Source: Spirosoma radiotolerans (GTDB lineage Bacteria; Bacteroidota; Bacteroidia; Cytophagales; Spirosomataceae). Taken from it: 64,000 nt of DNA. The position numbers and the translations under genes are program-made. Within the stretch, counting starts at the first letter, position 1. The number at the start of each line of letters is the position of its first letter. The stretch lies in assembly GCF_000974425.1 (NCBI RefSeq), contig NZ_CP010429.1, forward strand, positions 4,030,001-4,094,000, in the 5' to 3' direction. Positions 9,769 through 18,417 of the stretch are shown in pieces. Under the pieces are notes generated by a model, which worked only from the letters and a program-made list of their open reading frames with translations, was not told where the DNA came from and did not search any database.

Positions 9769-9854
9769 CAGTAAAATCGAGCTTACGGCTAAAAGTTTAA
9801 ACAGTCTCAGTGAGTAAAACCAACCCTCCCTTATCAGCTTTAACGTCTCCTTCT

Positions 9855-10217
9855 ATGAAACTAATCGCCGAAATTCTGGTCAGCCTGGTTGCCCTTGAGC
9901 ATATCTATATCCTGTGGATGGAAATGTTTGCCTGGACCACGCAGGGGCGCAAAACGTTCAAGTCGTTTCCACCTGATTTATTCGAGAAGACAAAATCACT
10001 GGCGGCTAATCAGGGCCTTTACAATGGCTTTCTGGCGGCTGGTCTGATCTGGTCAATGTTCATTGACGACGCGGCCTGGAGTATAAACATTGCTTATTTC
10101 TTTCTGGGATGCGTCATCGTTGCAGGCGTTTATGGCGCGCTTACCGCACAGCGGTCTATTTTTTTCGTTCAGGCCCTCCCTGCTATTCTGGCACTGATAG
10201 CGGTAGCCTTGGCTTAA
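9855..10217 (+). CDS. DUF1304-family small membrane protein
   Basis: 120-aa integral membrane protein with four hydrophobic helices, matching the DUF1304 family. The family hallmark near the start is visible (EHIYILWMEMFAW), then the conserved NQGLYNGFLAAGLIW stretch. Function is unknown. The frame is open from a GTG at 9810, but I chose ATG at 9855 because the first transmembrane helix (MKLIAEILVSLVALEH) begins there as in relatives. It stands alone between a palindromic repeat and the region ahead of the convergent ammonium-transporter gene. Confidence 0.88.
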   Translation: MKLIAEILVSLVALEHIYILWMEMFAWTTQGRKTFKSFPPDLFEKTKSLAANQGLYNGFLAAGLIWSMFIDDAAWSINIAYFFLGCVIVAGVYGALTAQRSIFFVQALPAILALIAVALA

Positions 10218-10223
10218 AACTAA

Positions 10224-10274
10224 GTGGTCAGTGGCTGACGCGCGATTACTGCTGTTGCGTCTGCCACTGACCAC
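10224..10274. repeat. Intergenic palindrome with GCTGACGCG core
   Basis: 18-nt arms (10224-10241 and 10257-10274) pair with a single mismatch around a 15-nt loop. The inner edge of the left arm carries GCTGACGCG, also found in the loop or arm of the composite repeats further right. It could act as a terminator for the DUF1304 gene, but there is no T run. The rest of 10275-10400 holds nothing I recognise. Confidence 0.7.
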
Positions 10275-10417
10275 CTCTGATTCACTACCCCCTAAAAGCA
10301 GGAGACCGCCCCCAAGCGGGAACGGCTCCATGAGTACAACAAAACCACAGATAAAGCTGTCGACATTGTAGGCCAGACAGGGTGCCTGTGGCTCTGCTGT
10401 TAGGTATATGATGTTTG

Positions 10418-10475
10418 ATATAGGATGTATGGTAGATACTGCCTTGGCATATATTCTATATCATACATCCTACAT
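10418..10475. repeat. ATAGGATGTA inverted repeat, copy 1 (3' of amt)
   Basis: Left arm 10418-10431 (ATATAGGATGTATG) pairs with 10462-10475 at 13 of 14 positions, with a 30-nt loop. It sits just beyond the amt stop codon and shares its arm sequence with copy 2 at 29995-30060. It may end amt transcription. Confidence 0.65.
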
Positions 10476-10479
10476 CCAT

Positions 10480-11808
10480 CTAAGCTTCGATAAGGAATTC
10501 GTCGTGCTGGCTTACGTCCAAACCTGACTTCTCGTCTTCTTCCGTTACACGTAGTGGTAGAATAAGATCTGTGATTTTCAGCATGACGTAGGACATAATA
10601 AAAGCAAAGACCGATACACCAACCAGAGCGATCATGTGATTGATGAACAATTTCGTTTGACCAAACGCCAGACCTTCGTCAACAACGGCTGAGTTAATGC
10701 CTTTGCTTGCGAAAATACCCGTCATAACCATACCGACCATACCACCAACACCGTGGCAAGGGAATACGTCAAGCGTATCGTCGAGGGTTGACTTCGAGCG
10801 CAGGTGAGCTACGTAGTTCGATACCATAGCGCCAACCGTACCAATGAAGATCGCGGTAGGAATCGTTACAAAACCGGCGGCTGGCGTAATAGCAACCAGA
10901 CCAACTACTGCTCCGATACAGAAACCAAGTGCCGATACTTTTTTGCCTTTAGCGGCATCGAACAATACCCAGGCCAGGCCAGCAGCCGCAGCCGCCGTGT
11001 TTGTTGTCGCGAAAGCCGAAGCTGCCAAGGGCGAAGCTGCCACTGCCGAACCAGCATTGAAACCAAACCAGCCAAACCACAGCAGGCCTGTACCCAACAA
11101 CACGAAAGGAATGTTTGCTGGTGGGAAATAACTTGCTTCGAGGTGCGACTTCCGGCGCTTCAGGTACAAAGCACCCGCCAGCGCAGCCCAGCCAGCTGAC
11201 ATGTGAACAACCGTACCGCCCGCAAAATCAAGGACACCTAATTTAAACAGGATACCTTCTGGATGCCAGGTCATGTGTGCCAAAGGCGCATAAACGAACA
11301 GGCTAAACAGAATCATGAACAGAACATACGACCGGAAATTGATCCGTTCAGCCATTGAACCAGTTACCAGAGCAGGTGTAATAACGGCAAACTTGAGCTG
11401 AAAGAACGCAAAGACAACCAACGGAATCGAAGCCGCCAGCGACCAGGGCTTGCCATCCAGCACGCCTTTGAACATGAAGTGGTCCATTGGGTTACCAACA
11501 AAACCACCAATTGAGGTACCAAAGGCCAGACTGAAGCCAACGACTACCCACAGAATACTGATAACACCCATGGCAACAAAGCTTTGCAGCATGGTCGAGA
11601 TCACGTTTTTGTTGTTGACCATACCGCCGTAAAAATACGCCAGACCAGGTGTCATCAACAAAACCAACGCAGTAGCAACGAGCATCCAGGCCGTATCGCC
11701 AGAGTTAATACCTTCCGTTACGATTTGCGTAGGAACAGCAGGCATCAGAACAGCCACCACGCTAATAACCAATAGAATGGCGAGAGGAATGTAATTAGGT
11801 TTTTGCAT
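10480..11808 (-). CDS. amt: Ammonium transporter Amt
   Basis: 442-aa polytopic inner-membrane ammonium channel of the Amt/MEP/Rh family. About eleven transmembrane helices can be traced. The family signature begins DTAWMLVATALVLLMTPG, followed by LAYFYGGMV, and the signature GGTVVHMSAGWAALAGAL carries the first pore histidine. The second pore histidine lies in DDTLDVFPCHGVGGMVG. It conducts ammonium/ammonia into the cytosol. The gene follows the porin gene by 63 bp on the same strand, so the pair is probably one operon, with the porin giving passage through the outer membrane. No glnK/P-II gene is adjacent. Confidence 0.97.
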   Translation of the reverse strand: MQKPNYIPLAILLVISVVAVLMPAVPTQIVTEGINSGDTAWMLVATALVLLMTPGLAYFYGGMVNNKNVISTMLQSFVAMGVISILWVVVGFSLAFGTSIGGFVGNPMDHFMFKGVLDGKPWSLAASIPLVVFAFFQLKFAVITPALVTGSMAERINFRSYVLFMILFSLFVYAPLAHMTWHPEGILFKLGVLDFAGGTVVHMSAGWAALAGALYLKRRKSHLEASYFPPANIPFVLLGTGLLWFGWFGFNAGSAVAASPLAASAFATTNTAAAAAGLAWVLFDAAKGKKVSALGFCIGAVVGLVAITPAAGFVTIPTAIFIGTVGAMVSNYVAHLRSKSTLDDTLDVFPCHGVGGMVGMVMTGIFASKGINSAVVDEGLAFGQTKLFINHMIALVGVSVFAFIMSYVMLKITDLILPLRVTEEDEKSGLDVSQHDEFLIEA

Positions 11809-11871
11809 GATACATGAGGGGTTTTTGTTGTACTAGTAAGACATTAAGGTTAAGAAAATGAGGCTATACAA

Positions 11872-13032
11872 TTAGAATTTGAAGATAGCGGCCATACCCA
11901 GGGTAGTCTGAGAGGTAGTCAACGAACCGTCGTTCTTCTCAAATTTGTTGGCTGAGTAACTATCAATCCGGAGTTCAGGCTTCAACAACAAGTGACCATC
12001 AGCGGCCGTAATATTACCCGTTACCGTTATCGAATTTACACTGGCTCCGTTACCGGCCGCATCTTTTAGAGCACGCACATTGTTTTTGTTGTCGAATGTT
12101 TCATACCGAACGCCAAGACCAAACTTGTCCGTGAACGCGTAGTTGGAATAAACAGCAACACCACCCCAGCTTTTCGACGTTGACGGGCCACCGGTGCTCT
12201 GGTAATCACCCTTTTGCGAACCCGTGGCGGCATTCAATCCCAGGAAGAACTTAGACGTTACCTGATAGGTCGTTGTCAGATCGAACAGTTGATACATGGC
12301 TTTGTCCGTTGGAACAGCATCAACAGCCTGCGAGGCTTCATTTGACATGATGGCGTTCAGGTAAACATTCCAGCCCGTAACCGGTGCGAAGAAGAATTGC
12401 CCAATCAGGCCTTTCTTTTTGTTGTTGTCGAACAGGTTATCGACGTTGTTGACCAAACCCACCATCAACGAAGCCCGATCGCTGAAGGCATACTGTGCTT
12501 TCAGACCAATGTGATAGAAGGGGCCGTTGTTGAAGAGGTTAGACAGGGAGTAGTTATAGTTAACGGGCGCATCGATAACCTCGTACCCAATGTGCGTTCC
12601 GAACTGACCAGCTGTGAATGATAATTTACTGGTCGCTTTATAAGTGATGTAAGCCTGCTTAATGGCCAGGGAGGTAGATCCTGGTCCAAGCGGCCCAATG
12701 TAGTTACCGTAGTTACCCAAGTCAGAGAATGGGCCAAAGGTCAGGTCCATGACAGCATCGACCTTGCTGGCCGAATAAATTGCCTTTGCCTGAATTAAAC
12801 CGATACCGAATTGACCAGCCCGCTGATCGAACGCACGGGCATTACCAACTACACCAGGACCGTTCAACCCTAAGTTCGACTGGCTTTTCGGGTTATTGAA
12901 GTTACCGAAGTAGTAGGTATCCATATAACCGGAGAAAGTGAATTTTCCGGGCGCTGGTGTGGCAGTGGAATCCTGTGCTTGAGCGGCAAAACCCAAAAAC
13001 AAAGAACTGATAAGTAAAAGTGTTTTTTTCAT
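11872..13032 (-). CDS. Outer-membrane beta-barrel porin (OmpL/bbp2-like), upstream of amt
   Basis: 386-aa outer-membrane protein. The signal peptide is MKKTLLLISSLFLGFAAQAQ, so I place the start at ATG 13032 although the frame stays open to 13083. The mature part is rich in alternating aromatic and polar beta strands (FTFSGYMDTYYFGNF, AIKQAYITYKATSKL, LSFTAGQFGTHIGYEV) and ends in a hydrophobic strand with terminal Phe (LGMAAIFKF), as expected for BamA-dependent insertion. This pattern fits the putative beta-barrel porin-2 family often found next to Amt in Bacteroidota. Substrate is not known. It is probably expressed with amt under nitrogen control, but no clear promoter motif was found. Confidence 0.85.
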   Translation of the reverse strand: MKKTLLLISSLFLGFAAQAQDSTATPAPGKFTFSGYMDTYYFGNFNNPKSQSNLGLNGPGVVGNARAFDQRAGQFGIGLIQAKAIYSASKVDAVMDLTFGPFSDLGNYGNYIGPLGPGSTSLAIKQAYITYKATSKLSFTAGQFGTHIGYEVIDAPVNYNYSLSNLFNNGPFYHIGLKAQYAFSDRASLMVGLVNNVDNLFDNNKKKGLIGQFFFAPVTGWNVYLNAIMSNEASQAVDAVPTDKAMYQLFDLTTTYQVTSKFFLGLNAATGSQKGDYQSTGGPSTSKSWGGVAVYSNYAFTDKFGLGVRYETFDNKNNVRALKDAAGNGASVNSITVTGNITAADGHLLLKPELRIDSYSANKFEKNDGSLTTSQTTLGMAAIFKF

Positions 13033-13320
13033 ACTCTTTATTCGGTTGTAGATAACAGTTTCTGTGGTTCTATTTCGAAGCAAATTTTGTTCAATAAATT
13101 ATCCTACGCAATAGTTAGCCCGAAATAATTATGAATATATTCAAAAAAAAGCCAATTTAATTGAAATTATACTATAAATTCCACGATAATTAATCAAATT
13201 CGGTCATAATAATATTTTTTATTATATTTTGTCCAATAACCAGTTGACCAAATTTTATTCTTTCAGCGGTACGCAATTTATGACCTAAAACGCCCTATGT
13301 TTTAGGACTGTATATGGCTA
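13033..13320. other. AT-rich intergenic region upstream of the porin-amt operon
   Basis: About 290 bp, strongly AT-rich, between the porin start and the ferredoxin terminator. It must carry the porin-amt promoter. I see neither a TAnnTTTG box nor a clear sigma-54 -24/-12 pair, and no gene. Confidence 0.5.
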
Positions 13321-13368
13321 AAATGCAAAAAGGCCCAACCAGTTCGCTGGTTGGGCCTTTTTGCATTT
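13321..13368 (-). terminator. Long terminator hairpin after the ferredoxin gene
   Basis: A perfect 22-bp stem (13321-13342 with 13347-13368) around the tetraloop TTCG. It includes GGCCCAACCAG arms and A/T-rich ends giving a T run on either strand. It lies 15 bp beyond the stop codon of the minus-strand ferredoxin. Confidence 0.92.
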
Positions 13369-13383
13369 TCTGTATCTGTACGA

Positions 13384-13734
13384 TTAAGCTTCAGCGTGCA
13401 GCCAGGCTTTCTTCGCTAACAGCGTTTCCTCTTCTTCTACATGGTCGGGATCGGGAACACAACAGTCGACCGGGCAAACAGCCGCGCACTGTGGTTCTTC
13501 ATGGAAACCCATGCACTCCGTGCATTTGTCAGCAACAATATAATAGAACTCGTTCGAAACAGGGGCTTGCGGAGCTTTACCACTCACAATGGTGCCATCG
13601 CCGAAATCGACTTCATCCAGTTCAGTTCCACCTCCCCAGGTCCATTCCACACCACCTTCATAGATGGCTGTATTGGGGCATTCGGGTTCGCAGGCACCAC
13701 AATTGATGCACTCGTCGGTGATCATGATTGCCAT
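13384..13734 (-). CDS. 4Fe-4S dicluster ferredoxin (YfhL-like)
   Basis: 116-aa soluble electron carrier predicted to bind two [4Fe-4S] clusters. The first motif is [12 protein letters not shown]. The second is split by an insertion, [18 protein letters not shown], giving C-x2-C-x8-C-x3-C spacing typical of the YfhL/Alvin ferredoxin group. The middle (about 28-65) is acidic, and the C-terminus is a short helix. In Bacteroidota this ferredoxin is commonly beside the acyl-CoA reductase gene, which here is divergent. That suggests shared regulation or redox supply, an inference. Confidence 0.94.
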   Translation of the reverse strand: MAIMITDECINCGACEPECPNTAIYEGGVEWTWGGGTELDEVDFGDGTIVSGKAPQAPVSNEFYYIVADKCTECMGFHEEPQCAAVCPVDCCVPDPDHVEEEETLLAKKAWLHAEA

Positions 13735-13784
13735 GAGCAGTATATTTTATATATAGTAAAAACTAGTTCTCTTAAATGGAACAA

Positions 13785-13815
13785 CAAATATAATTATTTA
13801 AAGGTTGGCAACAAA
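13785..13815 (-). promoter_or_regulatory. Bacteroidota -33/-7 promoter of the ferredoxin gene
   Basis: Read on the minus strand: TTTG (13812-13815), a 19-bp spacer and TATATTTG (13785-13792). Both match the Bacteroidota consensus with normal spacing. The leader would be about 45 nt. Confidence 0.7.
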
Positions 13816-13867
13816 CTAATATTTCATTACATTAGTTGATGGAGTATTCCATTTGTTTATCCAATTC

Positions 13868-14902
13868 ATGCTTTTATCAGAACGACTGCAAACGTTTGTG
13901 GCCCTAGGCGACTTCCTGCGCTCAGCCGACGCCCAACCCGAACTTGCACAAATTGCTCAACAAGCCAACTACAAAAATAACTGGTTCACCCTCGAAAACT
14001 CCCTGAATGCTCTTCAGGCAATTGCCAATGAGTTTCTTGTAGCCGACAAACTCTCCGCTTGGGTAAATCAATACATTGATATTCCAGGTGAAGAACCTAT
14101 AAAAACACCCCGTGCTGTGGGCGTTGTGATGGCGGGCAATATTCCAGCTGTCGGTTTTCACGACATGCTCTGTGTGTTGGCGAGCGGTCATAAACTAATG
14201 GCCAAGCTTAGTAGCCAGGATTTTGTACTAATTCATTATTTAATACAAAAATTAAAAGAGATTAACCCCGCTTTTACGGAGTTGATCGTCGAAGCCGATC
14301 GGTTAAACGCGGCCGAAGCCTATATCGCGACGGGTAGTAACAACACAGCTCGTTATTTTGAGTATTACTTTGCCAAAAAGCCGCACATTATTCGTAAGAA
14401 CCGCACGTCGGTTGGTTTGTTGATGGGTGAGGAAGGTGAAGAGGAGTTTCTGAAACTCAGCCACGACATCTCTGATTATTATGGACTAGGTTGCCGTAAT
14501 GTCTCCACCATTCTGGTACCGGATGGATACGATTTCACGCCCTTTTTACGCACCCTTGAGCCACAAGTATCCATCTACCTGAACAACCACAAATACCAGA
14601 ATAACTACGACTACAACAAGTCGATTTATTTGATCAATGCCATTCCTCACCTGGATAATGGCTATTTGTTACTGACGGAAAACGACGGATTAGTCTCCCC
14701 TATTTCGGTTTTGTACTTTCAGACTTACCAGACCCAGGCTGACGTAACCGCCTGGCTGGCGAACCATGCGGACCAGATTCAGGTAGTGGCTTCGGCCAAG
14801 GGCTGGTATCCTAGCAGTGTTGCCTTTGGTAGTACCCAGCGGCCCAGCCTGGCCGATTATGCCGACGGCATCGACACCATGGCGTTTTTGAAAAAACTTT
14901 AA
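13868..14902 (+). CDS. Acyl-CoA reductase (LuxC-like, aldehyde dehydrogenase superfamily)
   Basis: 344-aa protein of the acyl-CoA reductase family (LuxC domain). It would reduce an acyl-CoA or acyl thioester to the aldehyde with NADPH. Visible family features are TPRAVGVVMAGNIPAVGFHDMLC (positions about 84-106), AYIATGSNNTARYFEYYF and the likely catalytic-cysteine region DYYGLGCRNVSTILVP near residue 220. The start is taken at ATG 13868 (MLLSERLQTF); the frame is open from a TTG at 13853. The physiological substrate is not evident from sequence. It is divergent from the ferredoxin gene. Confidence 0.88.
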   Translation: MLLSERLQTFVALGDFLRSADAQPELAQIAQQANYKNNWFTLENSLNALQAIANEFLVADKLSAWVNQYIDIPGEEPIKTPRAVGVVMAGNIPAVGFHDMLCVLASGHKLMAKLSSQDFVLIHYLIQKLKEINPAFTELIVEADRLNAAEAYIATGSNNTARYFEYYFAKKPHIIRKNRTSVGLLMGEEGEEEFLKLSHDISDYYGLGCRNVSTILVPDGYDFTPFLRTLEPQVSIYLNNHKYQNNYDYNKSIYLINAIPHLDNGYLLLTENDGLVSPISVLYFQTYQTQADVTAWLANHADQIQVVASAKGWYPSSVAFGSTQRPSLADYADGIDTMAFLKKL

Positions 14903-14966
14903 ATAAATGATGAGTGATGAATGACTACCAGACCACCTAGCTGCTCATTCATCACTCATCATTTAT
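14903..14966. terminator. 22-bp perfect inverted repeat between convergent genes
   Basis: ATAAATGATGAGTGATGAATGA (14903-14924) is exactly inverted at 14945-14966 around a 20-nt loop. It begins right at the acyl-CoA reductase stop and sits 18 bp from the GH16 stop, so it is well placed as a bidirectional terminator. Confidence 0.75.
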
Positions 14967-14984
14967 CATGCATCATTCACTATT

Positions 14985-15809
14985 CTACTGATACACGCGC
15001 ACATAATCGACTTCCATACGCTGTGGCCAGATGGTTTCGTCTACGCCCTTCTGTCCGCCCCAGTTTCCGCCGACGGCTACATTTAAGATCAAAAAAAACG
15101 GTTGTCCAAAGGGCCATTGGGCTTCACTAGTGCCCAAAGCTGACTTTTGAACGGTGTAATATTTCTGGTCATCGACAAAGAAATCAATCTGATCAGTCGT
15201 CCACTCGATGGCATACAGGTGAAAGGAGCCGGTTACATTGTTTATCGATACGGCTTTACCCTTTTCGGTCTTTTTGGCGTGGTTGTAAGCTTCGGTATGT
15301 ACGGTTCCATGAATAACGCCTTCATCGAAACCAACATGTTCCATGATGTCTATTTCGCCACTCCTGGGCCATCCAGCGGTTGATATATTCTTACCCAGCA
15401 TCCAGACGGCAGGCCAAGTACCTACTCCTTTGGGCAGTTTAGCCATGGCTTCTATTCGACCGTAAGTCCAGGTTGCCTTATTCTGGGTTACTAGCCGGGC
15501 CGACGTATATTTTTGTCCTTTATACTCTTCCTTTCGGGCTTCAATAATCAGTTTTCCGTTTTCGATGCGGGCATTCTCTGGTCGCCGGTCGGTGTAATAT
15601 TGCAGTTCGTTATTGCCCCATCCGTTTCCGCCAACTTCGTATCCCCACTTTGCGGAATCAGGCAAACCTGCTTTATCGAACTCATCCCTCCAAACCAACC
15701 TGCGACCGGAGGGCGGGTTTGCTCCACTCACGGGTACTTCTACCTCAGGGCTTTTGCAAGCCAGCAAAAGCACGATAACCCACGTTGCCAGTAGCTTTAA
15801 TTCGTCCAT
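14985..15809 (-). CDS. Glycoside hydrolase family 16 lipoprotein (beta-glucanase/laminarinase type)
   Basis: 274-aa surface or periplasmic lipoprotein that would hydrolyse beta-1,3(4)-glucans or related galactans. The signal peptide ends in lipobox LLLAC (residues about 14-18). The GH16 jelly-roll starts at LVWRDEFDKAGLPDSAKW, a family-typical opening. The catalytic motif is GEIDIMEH (E-x-D-x-x-E, nucleophile and acid/base glutamates). The fold closes with MEVDYVRVYQ. I chose ATG at 15809 because the lipoprotein signal begins there, although the frame is open to 15893. Substrate specificity cannot be read securely. It stands alone, without SusC/SusD neighbours. Confidence 0.93.
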   Translation of the reverse strand: MDELKLLATWVIVLLLACKSPEVEVPVSGANPPSGRRLVWRDEFDKAGLPDSAKWGYEVGGNGWGNNELQYYTDRRPENARIENGKLIIEARKEEYKGQKYTSARLVTQNKATWTYGRIEAMAKLPKGVGTWPAVWMLGKNISTAGWPRSGEIDIMEHVGFDEGVIHGTVHTEAYNHAKKTEKGKAVSINNVTGSFHLYAIEWTTDQIDFFVDDQKYYTVQKSALGTSEAQWPFGQPFFLILNVAVGGNWGGQKGVDETIWPQRMEVDYVRVYQ

Positions 15810-15857
15810 GATTGATTCGTTGAGAAACGGGCCTAAATGTAAAAAAGAGTAGAGTTT

Positions 15858-15940
15858 AACCATTGAGCCACCAAGAACACAGCGATTGAACAATTAAAAT
15901 TCAGCCGTTGCCACTCTGTGCTCTCAGTGGCTCTGTGGTT
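15858..15940. repeat. Imperfect CCACAGAG-type inverted repeat
   Basis: AACCATTGAGCCACC-AAGAACACAG (15858-15882) pairs imperfectly with 15911-15940 (CTCTGTGCTCTCAGTGGCTCTGTGGTT on the plus strand). It lies just upstream of the GH16 gene. The wording resembles the short 7-bp hairpin at 24558-24575. Confidence 0.5.
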
Positions 15941-16026
15941 GATAAGTTTAGGCGATTGCTAGTTTTTAACCTGCCTGGAAGTATACTTCTTCCGCTTAGA
16001 AGGGCAAAGTGAGTATGTTTAGTTAC

Positions 16027-16899
16027 TTACTCATTGGCGAATGCCCAGGTCAAAAAATCGGGCATGATGGCGCTCCAGGTTTCCTGATTGTGCTTACCTC
16101 CCTTTATTTCGACATAGCGAATGGCCTGCTCCCGATGGTAACCTTTTTTGACTAGCTCGTCCATCAGGTCAGTGGTGTCATCAATCGCATCAATGATCCC
16201 GTTGTTGTTCCGGTCGCTGGTTTCGTCTTCGGTACCAGTTTCAAACCAGAATTTGAGATTCCTGTGGTAAGCTCCTTTGCGAACCAGATCGTGCATGATT
16301 CGGTCGGTTTCGTCCCGGTAGCCATCGGCGGTGCTTTTACTTCGCCACCAGAATGAGCCCGAAAATACGCCTGCCCGACTAAACCGCTCGGGGTGATGAA
16401 ACACAATATCGAAGGCCGATAATCCACCCAGCGAAAACCCGGCAAACACTGACTGGTCGGGTTCCGTGCGTACCCGATACTGCTTTTTGATGTAGGGCAA
16501 CAGTTCCGTTAAGACAAAATCGGTATAGAGCGCGGCCTTGCTGCCCCGGTTCATGTAATCAGCTCTGGCCGCCGTGCCATACTCCTGAATCCGGTCGCCG
16601 GCATGAATACCGACCAATACAAATGGACGGATCGCCATTTTCTGATACAGTGAATCCAGCACACTGGTCATGTGCAGCCGGGATAAATCCTGCCCATCGT
16701 TCAGGTAAAGCACAGGGTATGCTATGTCTGTGGAATGGTAATTGGGCGGCAGAATGATGGTCAAATGGACCGTTCGATTGAGCGGAACGGACTGCAACGA
16801 ATCAGGCTGTTGAACAGTTACGGTTGTTCGTTCAGCCTGGATATGAGCCGGTAAAGAGTCAGCCATAAAGAGAAAAAATGTCAGGACAAGTACAATCAC
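16027..16899 (-). CDS. Secreted esterase (putative esterase/Fes-like, alpha/beta hydrolase)
   Basis: 290-aa exported hydrolase. The N-terminal MIVLVLTFFLFMADSLPAHI is a signal peptide. The alpha/beta-hydrolase core shows the strand-turn motif YPVLYLNDGQD (about 85-95), the nucleophile elbow GFSLGG near residue 149, and a C-terminal GGKHNQETW carrying the likely catalytic histidine. It fits the PF00756-type esterases that act on acyl or feruloyl esters or siderophores. An inserted loop, DRNNNGIIDAID (about residue 225), matches the D-x-N-x-N-G-x-x-D calcium-binding pattern. It is divergent from a second esterase. Confidence 0.87.
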   Translation of the reverse strand: MIVLVLTFFLFMADSLPAHIQAERTTVTVQQPDSLQSVPLNRTVHLTIILPPNYHSTDIAYPVLYLNDGQDLSRLHMTSVLDSLYQKMAIRPFVLVGIHAGDRIQEYGTAARADYMNRGSKAALYTDFVLTELLPYIKKQYRVRTEPDQSVFAGFSLGGLSAFDIVFHHPERFSRAGVFSGSFWWRSKSTADGYRDETDRIMHDLVRKGAYHRNLKFWFETGTEDETSDRNNNGIIDAIDDTTDLMDELVKKGYHREQAIRYVEIKGGKHNQETWSAIMPDFLTWAFANE

Positions 16900-17012
16900 G
16901 AGCTACAAAATTGAGATTTTTTCAACTCTTACCGGCCTGTTTTTTGCCAGCATTAGCTATTTCGGCTATTTTCATACGAAATTTGCATGGATCTCATCAA
17001 ACAAACATACTT

Positions 17013-17717
17013 GTGCAGGAAGATTATAGAAAATTCTATTCACACCACCTCGGGCGCGACATCGAGATGCTTGTGTATGGAAACTGGGGGTATCCGATCG
17101 TGCTTTTTCCAACTTCCATGGGGCACTATTACGAATACAAAGACTTTGGCCTGACCGAAACAGCACGCTGGTTCGTTGAGACGGGCAAGGTTAAATTATA
17201 TTGTATCGATAGCATTGATCGCGATAGTTGGTATGCCAAACACCTGCACCCTGGCACCCGGATCTGGAATCATGTGCTCTACGACCGCTTTCTGCATGAG
17301 GAGTTCGTGCCGAGTGTTCAGCGGGAATGTAACGTTCAGAAAATTGGTGTTTCGGGCGCTTCCTTCGGCGGTTACCATGCCCTTAATTTCGCCTTCCGGC
17401 ATCCTGAACAGGTCGGTCATCTGCTCACCATGGGCGCTGCCTTTGACATTCGTTCGTTTCTGGGTGGATATTACGACGAAAACGTGTATTTCAACAACCC
17501 ACCCGACTTTCTGCCCAATGCCCAGAACAACGAGTTTTACCACATGAATATCGTGCTGGGCACATCAGAATATGACTTTTGTAAAGACTCTAACTACCAG
17601 TTATCCGGCATTCTCAGCCGAAAAGGTATTCGTCATCAGCTGGACGTTACGCCCTGGGGTAACCACGACTGGCCTGTCTGGAAAGACCAGTTTCCGCGTT
17701 ATCTGAGCATGATTTAA
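17013..17717 (+). CDS. Esterase-family alpha/beta hydrolase (cytosolic type)
   Basis: 234-aa hydrolase of the same broad PF00756 group. Its core runs from YRKFYSHHLGRDIEMLVYG through IVLFPTSMGHYYEY. The nucleophile elbow is GASFGGYHAL near residue 115, the acid lies around EYDFCKD, and the catalytic histidine is probably in WGNHDWPVW near the end. The frame is open from ATG 16878, but that would overlap the start of the divergent esterase, and homology appears to begin at QEDYRKF. I therefore prefer the GTG at 17013, with the start uncertain. The substrate is unknown. A DinB-like gene follows after 10 bp, so the two are probably co-transcribed. Confidence 0.82.
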   Translation: MQEDYRKFYSHHLGRDIEMLVYGNWGYPIVLFPTSMGHYYEYKDFGLTETARWFVETGKVKLYCIDSIDRDSWYAKHLHPGTRIWNHVLYDRFLHEEFVPSVQRECNVQKIGVSGASFGGYHALNFAFRHPEQVGHLLTMGAAFDIRSFLGGYYDENVYFNNPPDFLPNAQNNEFYHMNIVLGTSEYDFCKDSNYQLSGILSRKGIRHQLDVTPWGNHDWPVWKDQFPRYLSMI

Positions 17718-17727
17718 CCACCCTACA

Positions 17728-18168
17728 ATGGATGCCCTCGACCGTCTTACCGCGTATATTGACCAGGTACCTACTGGTTTGGGTAACTTATCCGAAGCTC
17801 AGATAACGAGCCAACAACCCGGAAAGTGGTCAAGGAAAGAAATCCTGGGGCATCTGATTGACTCTGCCATCAATAACCTGAAACGGTTTACGGATGCCCA
17901 GTTTGCCGACGGTTCTTATCTGGTTCAGCCCTACAATCAGGATGAGTTGGTACGGGTGAACCAATACCAACATGTACCGCTGGGACAGCTACTGGTTCTT
18001 TGGCAAAGTCTCAATAGGCAAATTTTAGTCGTCACCCGCGCTATACCGGAGGATACCCTGCGCCAACCGATTCAATTTAGTCAGATCAATACGAAGCTCA
18101 AAACGCTGGAGTGGCTCATCAATGATTATGTCGCTCACTTAGAGCATCATCTGAAAACACTACTGTAA
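17728..18168 (+). CDS. DinB/YfiT-fold protein
   Basis: 146-aa four-helix-bundle protein of the DinB superfamily, whose members are metal-dependent transferases or hydrolases, often thiol-related. The pattern of metal-ligand histidines is visible: GHLIDSA (about residue 42) and the C-terminal HLEHHLKTLL. KWSRKEILGHL is the usual first-helix signature. It lies 10 bp after the esterase gene. The reaction is unknown. A second, unrelated-looking DinB protein is encoded at 43043-43552. Confidence 0.85.
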   Translation: MDALDRLTAYIDQVPTGLGNLSEAQITSQQPGKWSRKEILGHLIDSAINNLKRFTDAQFADGSYLVQPYNQDELVRVNQYQHVPLGQLLVLWQSLNRQILVVTRAIPEDTLRQPIQFSQINTKLKTLEWLINDYVAHLEHHLKTLL

Positions 18169-18417
18169 AGTAATGTCGATTTCGTAAACGATACTACAGT
18201 GAATCTGTACCGGAGGACTCAGCCTGATCCAACGTGTCATGTATGGAAATAGTGGTGCCCAGCATCTTTTGTCGTTAGCTACGGGCGCGATTAACCCATG
18301 AATAGAACAAACAAACTATAAATCAGTATGTTTACCTCATCAACAGCCCGTTTGAACGAAACGTGTTGTAGTCATATCAATCGACAATACTAAAAAGCTC
18401 CCTCTAATTATCTTATT

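Noticed and set aside
13314..13706. 130-codon plus-strand frame over the ferredoxin gene
   Set aside because: It begins in the terminator hairpin and is antisense to a clear dicluster ferredoxin with all eight cysteines.
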